This document shows positions 36,378-45,934 of a stretch of DNA of 64,000 nt, one piece after another. The stretch comes from Treponema pallidum subsp. pallidum str. Nichols (GTDB lineage: Bacteria; Spirochaetota; Spirochaetia; Treponematales; Treponemataceae): the NCBI RefSeq assembly GCF_000410535.2, contig NC_021490.2, positions 902,501 through 966,500 of the forward strand, in the 5' to 3' direction. The position numbers were made by a program, and so were the translations under genes. Positions within the stretch are counted from its first letter, which is position 1, and every line of letters begins with the position of its first letter. Under the pieces are notes generated by a model. That model had not been told where the DNA came from. It searched no databases and saw only the letters and a program-made list of their open reading frames with translations.

Positions 36378-38285
36378 TTACTCGACCGTCACCGATTTTG
36401 CCAGGTTCCGCGGCTGGTCAATGTCAGTCCCCTTGAGCAGGGCAATGTGGTATGCCAACAGCTGCAGCGGTACGGCGTAAAAAATCGGCGCGGTAAGGGG
36501 AGATACCGAAGGTACGGTGACTATCTGACTGCACGCCCCTTCCGGCGCGTCCGCCTCGGGCGTGCATACCGGGCCAAAACGCTCCGGCACGTCCGTAAAG
36601 ATGTAGAGCATCCCGCCGCGCGCGCGAACTTCCTCGATGTTTGAGGCCATTTTTTCAAACAGGACGCCAGGTGACGCCGGCGCGATTGCAACCACCGGCA
36701 TCTGCGCGTCCACTAATGCAAGGGGCCCATGCTTTAGCTCCCCCGCTGCGTATGCTTCGGCATGGATGTACGAAATTTCTTTCAGCTTGAGCGCCGATTC
36801 AATTGCAATCGGATACAATTCCCCACGCCCCAAAAAGAGCGCATGCTGCGCATGCACAAAATGCCGCGCGCACCGCGCAACGTCTGCCTCACACTCAAGC
36901 ACGTGCTCCACATCCTGAGGCAGTCGCTGGAGCGCCGCAGAGAGCGCGTCCTCGGGCTCCTGCGTGAGTATCTTTTTTGCCTGCGCAATCATGCGGGTGA
37001 GCACGAGCAAGCACACCAGCTGGGTGGTAAAAGACTTCGTTGAAGCAACCCCTATTTCTGACCCCGCGTGGGTGAGCAGCACTGCGTCCGACTCACGCAC
37101 CAACGTGGAACGTGCCCCGTTGCAAATGGCAATCGCACAGAGATACCCTTGCGTTTTTGCCAGGCGCAGTGCGGCAATGGTGTCAGCCGTTTCTCCCGAC
37201 TGAGAAATCGTCAGTACTATTTCACGCGCGTGCACGACGCTCGTGCGATAGCGGTACTCTGAGGCAATCTCCACCTGACATCCCACCCCTGCAAATGCCT
37301 CAAACCAGTAACGCGCCACTAACCCTGCATGGTACGAGGTACCACACGCGATAATGCGCACCCGTGTTATCCGTCTAAACAGCCGCTCAAACGTCTTACA
37401 CGAGGTACCGTCCAAGACCCGGTCCTCCCCGAACGTCCGCACCTGTGCGCGAGAAGACGAAGAAAACGACATATAGGCATTCAGCGTATGCCGTATAGCG
37501 TGTGGCTGCTGCCATATTTCTTGATGCATATGGTGACGGTGCGTACCCTTATCCTGCGTACAAAGCTGCATCTGATACGTAACAACAGGACGCGCCACAA
37601 CGTTTCCCTGCGCGTCGTGGACGCACACGCTATCTCGGTGGACGTCTGCGATGTCTCCTTCCTCAAGATACAAAAAACGCTGCGTAACATGCGCAAGCGC
37701 AAGCGGGTCTGACGTAACAAAATTTTCCCCACAGCCGAGTCCTACCGCCAACGGACTGCCAGAACGCGCAGCAATCAACCGCCCAGGAGATGCAGCGTCC
37801 ATGCAAAGTAACCCGTAGGTACCCCGAACCTGCGTCAACACTTTTTTTACCGCAAGCAGGAGGTGCGCCGTGTACCGCAACTCCCAGTGCAAAAGATGCG
37901 CGAGCACCTCGCTATCAGTTTGTGAATGAAAAAAATAGCCACGGGTCACTAGCATTTCACGCAAAGACCGATGGTTTTCAACAATACCGTTGTGAACTAT
38001 CGCAACGGATTCAGAACAATGCGGATGCGCATTCGCTGCACACGGCTTGCCGTGCGTTGCCCACCGGGTGTGCGCAATGCCCATGGTCCCGCAAAGAGGA
38101 CTCTGACCTAATAGCGCGCAGAGCGACTGAACACGACCCTCACAGCGTAAAAGGCGGAGCGCACAGTCCGAGCCAACGACAGCGATCCCTGCAGAATCAT
38201 ACCCGCGGTATTCAAGACGACGCAGCCCCTCAAGCAAGAGACCTGAGACATCACGCCCCGCCACCATCCCAACGATTCCACACAT
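36378..38285 (-). CDS. glmS: Glucosamine-6-phosphate synthase (isomerising)
   Basis: Makes glucosamine-6-phosphate from fructose-6-phosphate and glutamine, the first step toward UDP-GlcNAc and peptidoglycan. The 635-residue protein begins MCGIVGMVAG, so the catalytic N-terminal cysteine is Cys2; HTRWATHG and HNGIVEN belong to the glutaminase domain. Two SIS isomerase domains follow (CGTSYHAG, SQSGETADT, GRGELYPIAIESALKLKE), and the C-terminus is PRNLAKSVTVE. The length is slightly above the usual ~610. An upstream frame to 38312 is rejected because Cys must follow the initiator Met. A 236-base structured leader precedes it. Confidence 0.97.
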   Translation of the reverse strand: MCGIVGMVAGRDVSGLLLEGLRRLEYRGYDSAGIAVVGSDCALRLLRCEGRVQSLCALLGQSPLCGTMGIAHTRWATHGKPCAANAHPHCSESVAIVHNGIVENHRSLREMLVTRGYFFHSQTDSEVLAHLLHWELRYTAHLLLAVKKVLTQVRGTYGLLCMDAASPGRLIAARSGSPLAVGLGCGENFVTSDPLALAHVTQRFLYLEEGDIADVHRDSVCVHDAQGNVVARPVVTYQMQLCTQDKGTHRHHMHQEIWQQPHAIRHTLNAYMSFSSSSRAQVRTFGEDRVLDGTSCKTFERLFRRITRVRIIACGTSYHAGLVARYWFEAFAGVGCQVEIASEYRYRTSVVHAREIVLTISQSGETADTIAALRLAKTQGYLCAIAICNGARSTLVRESDAVLLTHAGSEIGVASTKSFTTQLVCLLVLTRMIAQAKKILTQEPEDALSAALQRLPQDVEHVLECEADVARCARHFVHAQHALFLGRGELYPIAIESALKLKEISYIHAEAYAAGELKHGPLALVDAQMPVVAIAPASPGVLFEKMASNIEEVRARGGMLYIFTDVPERFGPVCTPEADAPEGACSQIVTVPSVSPLTAPIFYAVPLQLLAYHIALLKGTDIDQPRNLAKSVTVE

Positions 38286-38521
38286 AGACGCCTTTTCAGT
38301 GCAAAAGCACACGGGAGAACGTTAAACTCAAACCCACAGAACACACGCACGCGTAGGAACCATTCTGACTCAACCAAGCCACGAGCCGCCTCGCAGGCTA
38401 CGGTCCAGCGCACCAACAGGGAGACTCACCACCTCCCCCAAGGGGAGACCCGACGAACGAGCAAGGTAACCCACAGGTCACAGGCGATCCCATGCCCATC
38501 CGTTGCCTTGCTGCACATCGC
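38286..38521 (-). other. Structured 236-base leader between FKBP gene and glmS
   Basis: On the transcribed minus strand there are successive inverted repeats. GCAAGGCAAC and GTTACCTTGC (38502-38511 / 38461-38470, one wobble) enclose 31 bases. CTCCCC and GGGGAG (38433-38447, three-base loop) follow, with an alternative partner GGGAG...CTCCC nearby, and GCCT/AGGC hairpins come further on. No promoter stands out. It could be an mRNA leader with a regulatory fold or a separate small RNA. I do not recognise the glmS-ribozyme core or an SRP/6S signature. Confidence 0.35.
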
Positions 38522-39316
38522 TCACTTTTTCGAAGCTGAATCTGGGAGTATTTCCTGTAACTCTATCTCAAAAACTAGGAGCGCACCTGGAGGGATAACC
38601 CCCTCGATACCACGCTCCCCATACCCCAAGGAAGAAGGCACATAAAACCGATAGGTAGAACCCACCGGCATCAGCTTTAAGCCCTCAGATACCCCAGGCA
38701 CCATACCATCCACCGGAAACTCCGCAGGCTTATCTCGAGAGGCATCAAACACCGTTCCATCAAGCAGCGTCCCCTTGTACTGAGTGCGCACCCTCTGACC
38801 GCCCTGCGGCTTTGGACCATCTGCAGCCTTTACCACCTCGTACTGCAACCCAGAGGAAGTTACCTGCACACCTGGCTTCTTCGCATTCTCTTCAAGAAAG
38901 GCCTTTGCCTCCTGCGAATTCTTCTCTACCTCTTTTTGCCGATATGCCTCGAACGCACGCTGTAGCACGTCCTGCGCATCCGCAAGTGCCTGCTTATCCT
39001 TGTCTGCACTGACTGTCTTCTTTAGACCCTTCCACACCTGACCCAGGTCAACGTCTAACTTCGAATCCTGCAGCGTCACCCCCATGAGAACCCCAAAGGC
39101 ATACCCCACACTCTTCTTTGAAAGCGGCGTCTTCTGCCGCTCCTGCTCCTGCACCTTTCGCGGATCGAGCTGATCAGCAGTCAGCGCCTTCTTATCCGCA
39201 GCCTCCCCGGCAGAGGACACCCCCTCAGCACCCTTCCGACAGGAAAAAATACTCATACCCGCAAGGAGCAGAAGCGCGAAAGAACACACCCCTGCAGCTT
39301 CTTTTTTCAAAATCAC
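38522..39316 (-). CDS. FKBP-type peptidyl-prolyl isomerase lipoprotein (Mip/FklB-like)
   Basis: A 264-residue lipoprotein: MSIFSC lipobox with Cys26, a helical dimerisation region (SVGYAFGVLMGVTLQ...QRAFEAYRQKEVEKN), then a C-terminal FKBP domain from about residue 150 (YKGTLLDGTVFDASRDKPAEFPVDGMVPG, YVPSSLGYGERG, IPPGALLVFEIEL). It catalyses prolyl cis-trans isomerisation and chaperones envelope proteins in the periplasm. The start is GTG at 39316 after AAAGGAGCG. It is followed by the 236-base leader and glmS on the same strand. The architecture matches macrophage-infectivity-potentiator-type proteins. Confidence 0.92.
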   Translation of the reverse strand: MILKKEAAGVCSFALLLLAGMSIFSCRKGAEGVSSAGEAADKKALTADQLDPRKVQEQERQKTPLSKKSVGYAFGVLMGVTLQDSKLDVDLGQVWKGLKKTVSADKDKQALADAQDVLQRAFEAYRQKEVEKNSQEAKAFLEENAKKPGVQVTSSGLQYEVVKAADGPKPQGGQRVRTQYKGTLLDGTVFDASRDKPAEFPVDGMVPGVSEGLKLMPVGSTYRFYVPSSLGYGERGIEGVIPPGALLVFEIELQEILPDSASKK

Positions 39317-39450
39317 CGCTCCTTTTGCGCGCTCATCCGCGCCGCCCCGAGGCGACCAGCCTACCCCATCCGTACTTCACACGTCAAGGAGATAGCTAAT
39401 GCCCCGATCCTTCCTTGAGCCACACCCACTTTTCAGGCATCGTACGCACC

Positions 39451-40734
39451 ATGAACCTCTATTTGGATTGGGCTGCAGCTGCTATACCCGAAACCCGGCT
39501 TATCCTACGCGAAACGCAACAGGCCTGTACTCTCTTTGCCAACCCTTCTGCTGTGCATTGCTTGGGAAACGATGCGCGCGATGCGCTCGAACGAGCACGA
39601 CACACGTGTGCCCAGAGCTTAGGCATCAATCCAGAACGCCTTATATTCACTTCAGGCGGGAGCGAAGCAAATCAACTTGCCCTCCTTTCTGTCCTTACTC
39701 GTCTTCCTCACGCAGAAATCAGCGTCAGTATGCTAGAGCACGCGTCGGTCACTGCACTTTTGCCCCGGCTTGAGCGGTTGCAGGTATCCGTACGCCACAT
39801 CCCCGTCAATGCCCGCGGTTTCATTACCCCTGAGGCTGTACGTGCAACGCTCAGTCCCCGTACCACGCTAGTGTGCGTGAGCGCCGTACATAGTGAAACC
39901 GGCGCCATCCAGCCGCTCCCTGCTATTGCGCACGTGCTTGCACATACAGGCACACGCGGACGCTCTATCCAGCTCCACGTAGACGCCGCACAGGCCTTTG
40001 GGAAAATACCGCTCAATCTGTATATGGACCTTCCGCGCATAGAGGAACATGCACAGGAAAACAACGCGCCACAGACACCACCGGGCTACCCCGCACCCAC
40101 TGCACAACGCGCGCTTACCTACTCGGTAGCAATCAGTGGCCACAAAATAGGCGCACCACGGGGTATTGGGCTACTGTGCGCACACCGTTCATTTACCCCC
40201 TTTGTCCTGGGAGGCGGACAGGAAAAAGAGCGCCGCCCGGGAACTGAGAACCTTGCAGGTGCGCTCGCGCTCGCCGCTTGCGTGCGCGAAGGCGCCTTCT
40301 TCCGTACTCTACATACCACTCCGGAAGGCCCTACACCGCATACGAAGCCCACAGCTCCTGCAGGGTTACGCAGTGTCCGAGCGCGTACGTGCGCCTTTGT
40401 GCGTGCACTCAGCGATTTACCGCGGGTGCAACTAGTCCCTGCAACGCGCAAAGAAGACGAAGCGCACTTCTCTCCCTACATCGTCTGCTGTGCGGTACAA
40501 GACGCCAGCGGCGAGGCATTAGTACGTGCATTCTCAGACGCAGGTGTGTGCATCTCCACCGGTTCTGCCTGCTCGACAAAGAAAGGTGGCGTTTCAACAC
40601 GCCTTCTGCGTGCACTCGGGGTAGAATCCCGCGCAACGCGCGGCGTGCTGCGTTTCTCTTTTGGTCCACACACCACCGCCGAAGATCTCGATCGGGTCTT
40701 AACGCTTTTCCGTACCCTGCTGCAAAAACTATGA
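39451..40734 (+). CDS. nifS: Cysteine desulfurase (NifS/IscS type)
   Basis: A PLP enzyme that takes sulfur from cysteine for Fe-S clusters or thio-modification. The 427-residue protein starts MNLYLDWAAAAIP. It has the active His in SAVHSETGAIQ, the PLP aspartate in LHVDAAQAFGK, the PLP lysine Lys232 (SGHKIGAPRG) and the catalytic Cys374 (STGSACSTKKGG). A ~20-residue Pro-rich insert (NNAPQTPPGYPAP) precedes the lysine loop. No iscU, iscR or suf partner adjoins it. The ATG at 39451 has no strong ribosome site; a weak TTGAGC-17-CATCGT pair ends seven bases before it. Convergent with the M23 gene. Confidence 0.93.
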   Translation: MNLYLDWAAAAIPETRLILRETQQACTLFANPSAVHCLGNDARDALERARHTCAQSLGINPERLIFTSGGSEANQLALLSVLTRLPHAEISVSMLEHASVTALLPRLERLQVSVRHIPVNARGFITPEAVRATLSPRTTLVCVSAVHSETGAIQPLPAIAHVLAHTGTRGRSIQLHVDAAQAFGKIPLNLYMDLPRIEEHAQENNAPQTPPGYPAPTAQRALTYSVAISGHKIGAPRGIGLLCAHRSFTPFVLGGGQEKERRPGTENLAGALALAACVREGAFFRTLHTTPEGPTPHTKPTAPAGLRSVRARTCAFVRALSDLPRVQLVPATRKEDEAHFSPYIVCCAVQDASGEALVRAFSDAGVCISTGSACSTKKGGVSTRLLRALGVESRATRGVLRFSFGPHTTAEDLDRVLTLFRTLLQKL

Positions 40735-40792
40735 CCGCTCCACACAGAAAGGGTACACGCACAGGAAGCACTCAAGCGCCGCACACAACCCC

Positions 40793-42433
40793 TTATTTTG
40801 TCAAAATTTTTAACGGATTTACCACCGACCCGTTCTTAAATACTGAAAAATGCAAATGCGGACCAGTTGCCCGACCGCTAGCCCCCACGCGCCCAATGGT
40901 CGTCCCCTGGACTACCCGCGCCCCACGCCCTACCATCACCGAACTTAAATGCCCATACATGGTTTGGTATCCACCGCCGTGCACGATGATCAGGTAATTC
41001 CCGTAAATTCTGCTATATCCAATTTCTGCCACTTTCCCATCGAGCGTTGCTTTCACCTGCGTCCCATAGGGTGCGGCTAGGTCAATCCCATTGTGAAAGC
41101 TCCTTTTGCCTGAAAAGGGATCTGAGCGGTACCCAAACCCAGAGGTGCGCCGCCCGCGAATTGGATACATGAATAACTCCCCCAACACCTTCCTCAAATC
41201 AAAAGCAGATAATTTTGCACCCGGAATAAACAAACGCTGTCCAACTGTTAATGCACGACTGACTAAATCATTCGCATCCAGCAACGTATTCAGGGGCAAA
41301 CGAAAGAGACTGGCAATTGCACTAAGCGACTGCCCCTTTTGTACCGTGTGCATGAGTCCATCCATGGACGGAATAGTAATTTGATCCCCTACCGATAGTC
41401 TGCGCGCGTTTGAAATTCCGTTCACCGACAGCAGCGTCCCCATATGCTTGAGTCCTGCGCGCAGCGCAATGGCACTAATAGTATCTCCCTTACGTACGGT
41501 GTACGTGCGGTAGCTCACCGTCGCAAGCTGCGTATCCAACGCCTCTGCAAGCGCGGCAGCGTTCGCGCCGCCCTCGCGCGTTTCTACCTCCTCTGCACGA
41601 AAAACCCCACGACGCAGCGCATGCGCCAGCGTGCTGTCTGTTTCAAAACGCACCAGCGCAAGCCTTCTGCCACCGGTAACGTGCACCGCCCACGGGATAC
41701 ACAGCACCATGAGCACAAAGAGCAGCGCGCAAGCCAACGCCGCACACAACGGCACACAAGAAGCATCCTGCAAAGAACGTACAGGCACCGAAAAGGAAGG
41801 AAAAGAAAAACGAGGCACCGCGGTGCGCGCAAGCGGCGTGCGTGCACTCTTTTCTCTCCGGAAAAAACGCATCCCCCCTATACCCCGCCTGCGGCTCACC
41901 CGAACAGAACGGTTTGAAATACTGCTGAGCAACCCCGAAGCGTTGAGCGCCTGCGCACGTATCAAACGCGCTTCTGCACGTGTGCTCCATTTTGCGTAGC
42001 GCGCGCGTAAGCCCCGCCCTCCTCCGAGTCTCCCACTGACTCCGCTGCCTGACTCAGGAATATCGAGGGTATCAGGACTTTCATGAAACGAAATTATCTC
42101 TTCCTCAAGGGGAAAACGGGGAACAAGACGGTTACGCGTACGAGCGCGCGCACCCCCGCTATCGGAAAACGCACTACTTGAAAGAACTGCGCGGCGCACT
42201 TCTGCAGGGCTCGGACACACGCTGAACGGCTCACATCCCCGCGCATGATCCGGAACTAAGTCCGCACCCGTGTACGTAATCACGTCCATAACGGGCGGTA
42301 TCGGAACATTTATTCCAGGCGTTGAGCATTTCGCCTGCAGCGCCACAGGCGGCGGAGTCCCCAGCAGCGTGCCACTTGTTTTTGAACCGCACGGCGCACG
42401 CCCCGTATAAAGAACACACCTCGCCGGGCGCAA
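40793..42433 (-). CDS. LysM / M23 metallopeptidase, membrane-anchored
   Basis: A cell-wall peptidase or division regulator, up to 546 residues. A long, Ser/Arg-rich, probably cytoplasmic or disordered N-terminus is followed by one TM helix (CAALACALLFVLMVLCIPWAV, about 228-250), two LysM modules (YTVRKGDTISAIA, HTVQKGQSLSAIA) and a complete M23 domain (SFHNGIDLA with H-x3-D, and GPHLHFSV with H-x-H). It should cut peptidoglycan cross-bridges in the periplasm. The start is uncertain: TTG at 42433 gives the full frame, ATG at 42289 gives 498 residues, and neither has a clear ribosome site. It lies 33 bases behind FadL-like gene 4. Confidence 0.88.
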   Translation of the reverse strand: MRPARCVLYTGRAPCGSKTSGTLLGTPPPVALQAKCSTPGINVPIPPVMDVITYTGADLVPDHARGCEPFSVCPSPAEVRRAVLSSSAFSDSGGARARTRNRLVPRFPLEEEIISFHESPDTLDIPESGSGVSGRLGGGRGLRARYAKWSTRAEARLIRAQALNASGLLSSISNRSVRVSRRRGIGGMRFFRREKSARTPLARTAVPRFSFPSFSVPVRSLQDASCVPLCAALACALLFVLMVLCIPWAVHVTGGRRLALVRFETDSTLAHALRRGVFRAEEVETREGGANAAALAEALDTQLATVSYRTYTVRKGDTISAIALRAGLKHMGTLLSVNGISNARRLSVGDQITIPSMDGLMHTVQKGQSLSAIASLFRLPLNTLLDANDLVSRALTVGQRLFIPGAKLSAFDLRKVLGELFMYPIRGRRTSGFGYRSDPFSGKRSFHNGIDLAAPYGTQVKATLDGKVAEIGYSRIYGNYLIIVHGGGYQTMYGHLSSVMVGRGARVVQGTTIGRVGASGRATGPHLHFSVFKNGSVVNPLKILTK

Positions 42434-42466
42434 CCGCCGAGGGTGTCTTTCCCGATAAAGCAGAGT

Positions 42467-43906
42467 TCAGTGAAGAAAATGAAAATCGTAAACCTGCCGG
42501 TTTAATTGCAAAAGCTTCGTTGCACGCTCGATACCTTCTCGCGCCGGCTCAAAGCTACCGGCACGCTGCAGGGTGCGGCGCCATTCGGCAATCGCTTCCT
42601 CATAGTGCTGCGCATCATAGTGACGCAGCCCCCGCAGGTATGAAGTGTATACTTCCTTTTCCAAGTGCTTGCGTCGGTCTCGATTAAAAAATCCTGCAAT
42701 TCCGCAGGAAATGACATGCTCATCCTTGTCTGACTCATAGGTGTATGTGAGATCCACACGCACCCACGTACTTTTGAATTCTACTCCTGCACTTGCACGG
42801 ATATCTGAGGCGAGCCCGGTGAGAAACACATTTGAGCCAAACGCAACGTACTGCACCGGCAGGAGCAGGAACGCTACGCCGTATCTGAATCTATTGTTGT
42901 CTGCAAATTCTTGCACGTTGTACTTCCACTCAATCCCCGTGCCAAAGAGAAACCACCGTATCGGTTGATACGCACATGCGAGAATAAAACTCGAGTTTGT
43001 AGCGTGCACCGTCCTGCCGCCACTCATGCTAGAACCGCTGTTGGATGCGTCCACCTCAACTGAAAGTCCAACGTTTTTGACAGTACCGCCCACCCACAGA
43101 TTCGGCTCATGGGAACCAAAATTCTTGGCCACCGACCACGTCCCCTGCAGACCGATGTCTGCGGTCACCACCACGTGCTTCTTACCCCCCTGGTTTTTTT
43201 TATTCCTCTCCCCGCCGGCTGAAGAATCGCGGTAGCCAACTTTCACGTTGGTTCCCACACTGATGCCTTTAAAACGATAGGCAGACAAAAAACGGTGCGC
43301 CACATTGAAAATGGCAACGCCGCCTACTGCCTTTCCCTCCATTGTCAGGTAGGGATACTGAACACTCGCAGAAAAACCGTAGCCGGTCCGTCCTATGCTG
43401 TGCACAAGTGCAATCGTATCTGTGTGCGATTGATTAACCCGGGCAAAGTGAAACCCTCCCACCAGGAGATAGGGGAACGCGGCACTCCCTGCTGCATTCG
43501 CCTCAAAAAAACTTGCATCGTCTGCTAAAGCGGTAAATGCCAAGCCGAGCATTTCATATCTGCCGCCTGTCCTCAGCGAGAGGGCACGACGGCCCACTCC
43601 CTTCTGCTTCTCGGATGTCTTTGCTGCCATTGCAACAACCGGCGTCACGGACGTTCCAGACACGGCACGCCGCACCCTGCGGTGCGCCGGCACTCGTGCG
43701 CGAACTTCCCCCAGAACTTCACCCCCTTGCGAAGACCACGCGCCCAAAGAAGCTGTCCGCGCAAAAAGCGGGGCAAGACACAAGGCAGACATCCCAATAC
43801 GCATCCCCAGAACCCGAACTGATAGAAAGCTGCGCGCACCGCGCACCGCAGCACATCCGCACGCGCCACCGCTTGAACAAGCTCTTCTCCGCCTCATCCG
43901 TACCAC
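42467..43906 (-). CDS. FadL-like outer-membrane protein 4 (UPF0164) with TPR tail
   Basis: A 479-residue paralogue most like gene 3: FTALADDASFFEANAAGSAA, barrel strands, and the same periplasmic TPR-like tail (SYLRGLRHYDAQHYEEAIAE, FEPAREGIERATKLLQL). The loop that is Cys- or Gly-rich in the others is Ser-rich here (SNSGSSMSGG), and the earlier polyG-encoded site reads SSAGGERNKKNQGG with no homopolymer. The start is GTG at 43906 with GAGGTAG upstream. This gives a long basic n-region before the hydrophobic signal (MRIGMSALCLAPLFARTASLGA), so an internal ATG at 43804 is a real alternative. It probably corresponds to TP0865. Confidence 0.83.
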   Translation of the reverse strand: MVRMRRRRACSSGGACGCAAVRGARSFLSVRVLGMRIGMSALCLAPLFARTASLGAWSSQGGEVLGEVRARVPAHRRVRRAVSGTSVTPVVAMAAKTSEKQKGVGRRALSLRTGGRYEMLGLAFTALADDASFFEANAAGSAAFPYLLVGGFHFARVNQSHTDTIALVHSIGRTGYGFSASVQYPYLTMEGKAVGGVAIFNVAHRFLSAYRFKGISVGTNVKVGYRDSSAGGERNKKNQGGKKHVVVTADIGLQGTWSVAKNFGSHEPNLWVGGTVKNVGLSVEVDASNSGSSMSGGRTVHATNSSFILACAYQPIRWFLFGTGIEWKYNVQEFADNNRFRYGVAFLLLPVQYVAFGSNVFLTGLASDIRASAGVEFKSTWVRVDLTYTYESDKDEHVISCGIAGFFNRDRRKHLEKEVYTSYLRGLRHYDAQHYEEAIAEWRRTLQRAGSFEPAREGIERATKLLQLNRQVYDFHFLH

Positions 43907-43993
43907 TAGACTACCTCACCGCATCCGCTCCGTGCAACCCTTGCGCACAGTCCCTTCCCTTTCCCATACGCTGCGCCCCTACCAGTGCCCCGA

Positions 43994-45934
43994 TTACGTC
44001 AGAGAATGGGGCAAAAGCGCACTCCACGTACGAAGGGCTACGGCCTCTTGCACGTGCGCCACCTGTAAGCGCGCAACACCTTCTATATCTGCAATTGTAC
44101 GCGCTATTTTTAATACCGCATGTCCTCCGCGCCCCGATAGCTGCTCCTTTCCTACTGCACGATGGAACTCCCGCGCAGCATCATCTGTCAACATACACCA
44201 ACGCTGCACATTCTCAGGAGAAAGACGCGCATTCCGGTATCGAATCCAATCTTCCACCGTTGATGACCGCCCGTTAATCGGCGCACATAGACAGCTCCCC
44301 TGCCGTTCCCACTGCGCTTCAAGTGCGCACGCAACCGTCTTGCGCAAGCGCGCGGTACAGCATGCCGGTTCGGACAGCAGCGTATGCGAAGCAGGCGGCA
44401 GCACCTCCACCCGCAAATCAACGCGATCTAAAAGAGGCGCAGTCAGCTTGCGCCAATACCGCTCCACCGCCTGAGGCGCACAGGTGCATACCTTGTGCTG
44501 CACCCCAAAATTCCCACATGCACACGGATTGACTGCCAAAAGCAACTGAAACCGTGCAGGATACGTGCTGCTTTTTCCTGCGCGACTGACTGTTATCTGC
44601 CCTGTCTCAAGCGGTGTGCGCAGCGTCTCTAATACCGGACGCTTAAATTGCGTCGCCTCATCTAAGAAGAGCACTCCCCCATGCGCAAGAGAAATTTCTC
44701 CCGGAAGACAGGTGCCTGCACCCCCAATTATTCCTTCTGCGCTCGCACTCGAGTGCGGCGTGCGACACGGCGGACGCCGCATGAGCGGGTCCTGCTCAGC
44801 ACCCTTTGGGAGGAGGCCTGCAATACTGTGTACTCTTGTCACCTCAAGTGCCGTACGTGCATCCAAGTCTGGCAGAAGAAGCGCAAACCTACTCAACGAA
44901 AGCGTCTTGCCACACCCAGGCGCCCCGTACGCAATAAGATGATGTCCTCCAGCAGCTGCAATCTGTAGTGCCCGGATCAGTTTTCTCTGTCCCCGCACGT
45001 CTTCAAACCCACCGGTAACCCCCAACGCAGCGTGTGGCCAGTGCTGCACCGGGCGTTCTTGCCCTGTTCCCCCGGCAGAATCAGATGCGTCTCCCGTGGA
45101 CCTGCCAACCGAAAATAGAAATGGCGATACACCCGGCGCTGTCCCCTCAGGGCGCGCGCCTGTCTCTCCCACCGCACCCGGACACCGCTTTGGGAACAAC
45201 GCCATAATTGCCCCTGCATCCATACCCGCGTCCTGGTGCACAGACGCACCTGTATCTGCCGGAAGGTGCACGCGATGCGCGGTGTCTTCCACAGAAACCT
45301 GCTTCCCCTCCCACAAGAGAACTGAGTTTGACTGACCCCACCCAGGAGCGGACTGCTCATGCGGCGCATCCTGCGGTTCTACAGCTAGCTGCTGGCAGGC
45401 AACAAGAGCTGCACGAAGTTCTTGCACGGCAAAAACGCGCACTCCAGGCGTGATACGCGCTTCTGCCTCATTTTCCTTTGGCACGATGTAATCGTAAATG
45501 TGCGCGCTTAATCCTGCGGCAACTGCTGCAAGCGTGCCACGCACTGGCCGGATACGTCCTGAAAGCTCAAGCTCTCCGAGTACCATCACACGGCGAACCT
45601 CGCGTGCGCATCCGCGCGCACCACCTGTCAGTTCCGGCGTTTCCTCTGCAGAGCTCGCGTGTACCTGGGCGCGGAGCACTGCCAATGCGATGGGCAGGTC
45701 AAACGCACTCCCTTCCTTTTTCAGATCTGCAGGGCTCAGATTGATGAGAATGCGCTCCTGAGGAAAGGGAAGCGCTGCATTGCGGATAGCAGCGCGGATC
45801 CGCTCCTTCGCTTCTTTAACCGCAGACCCTGGCAGTCCCACAATATCCACTACCGGCAGTCCCCTCCGAAGATCCACTTCCACCTTTATGACCTCGCCTT
45901 CATATCCAAAGGCGGAAAAGCTCATAATCTGCAC
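43994..45934 (-). CDS. comM: ComM/YifB-family AAA+ ATPase with large insert
   Basis: A 646-residue Mg-chelatase-like ATPase. The N-terminal Lon-protease-like fold (VDIVGLPGSAVKEAKERIRAAI, LINLSPADLKKEGSAFDLPIAL) is followed by AAA+ motifs: Walker A GAPGCGKTLS near residue 335, the Walker B region GGVLFLDEATQF, a cysteine set near the C-terminal third (CACGNFG, CTCAPQ) and the C-terminal Mg_chelatase_C helices. ComM-type helicases promote branch migration during uptake and recombination of DNA. A ~125-residue low-complexity insert (about 181-308) is not typical of the family. The start is GTG at 45934 behind GGGAGGT; ATG at 45925 is less well placed. Confidence 0.9.
   Translation of the reverse strand: MQIMSFSAFGYEGEVIKVEVDLRRGLPVVDIVGLPGSAVKEAKERIRAAIRNAALPFPQERILINLSPADLKKEGSAFDLPIALAVLRAQVHASSAEETPELTGGARGCAREVRRVMVLGELELSGRIRPVRGTLAAVAAGLSAHIYDYIVPKENEAEARITPGVRVFAVQELRAALVACQQLAVEPQDAPHEQSAPGWGQSNSVLLWEGKQVSVEDTAHRVHLPADTGASVHQDAGMDAGAIMALFPKRCPGAVGETGARPEGTAPGVSPFLFSVGRSTGDASDSAGGTGQERPVQHWPHAALGVTGGFEDVRGQRKLIRALQIAAAGGHHLIAYGAPGCGKTLSLSRFALLLPDLDARTALEVTRVHSIAGLLPKGAEQDPLMRRPPCRTPHSSASAEGIIGGAGTCLPGEISLAHGGVLFLDEATQFKRPVLETLRTPLETGQITVSRAGKSSTYPARFQLLLAVNPCACGNFGVQHKVCTCAPQAVERYWRKLTAPLLDRVDLRVEVLPPASHTLLSEPACCTARLRKTVACALEAQWERQGSCLCAPINGRSSTVEDWIRYRNARLSPENVQRWCMLTDDAAREFHRAVGKEQLSGRGGHAVLKIARTIADIEGVARLQVAHVQEAVALRTWSALLPHSLT

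Noticed and set aside
38286-38521. glmS ribozyme, SRP RNA or 6S RNA
   Set aside because: The conserved cores I know (AGCGCC...GACGAGG for the ribozyme, GGAAGGNAGCAG for SRP RNA) are not visible; it is left as an unclassified structured leader.
39399-39773. 124-codon frame overlapping the start of nifS
   Set aside because: Not accepted as a gene because the protein is Cys/Arg-rich without fold signals and overlaps the conserved desulfurase; kept as a finding because of its strong ribosome site.
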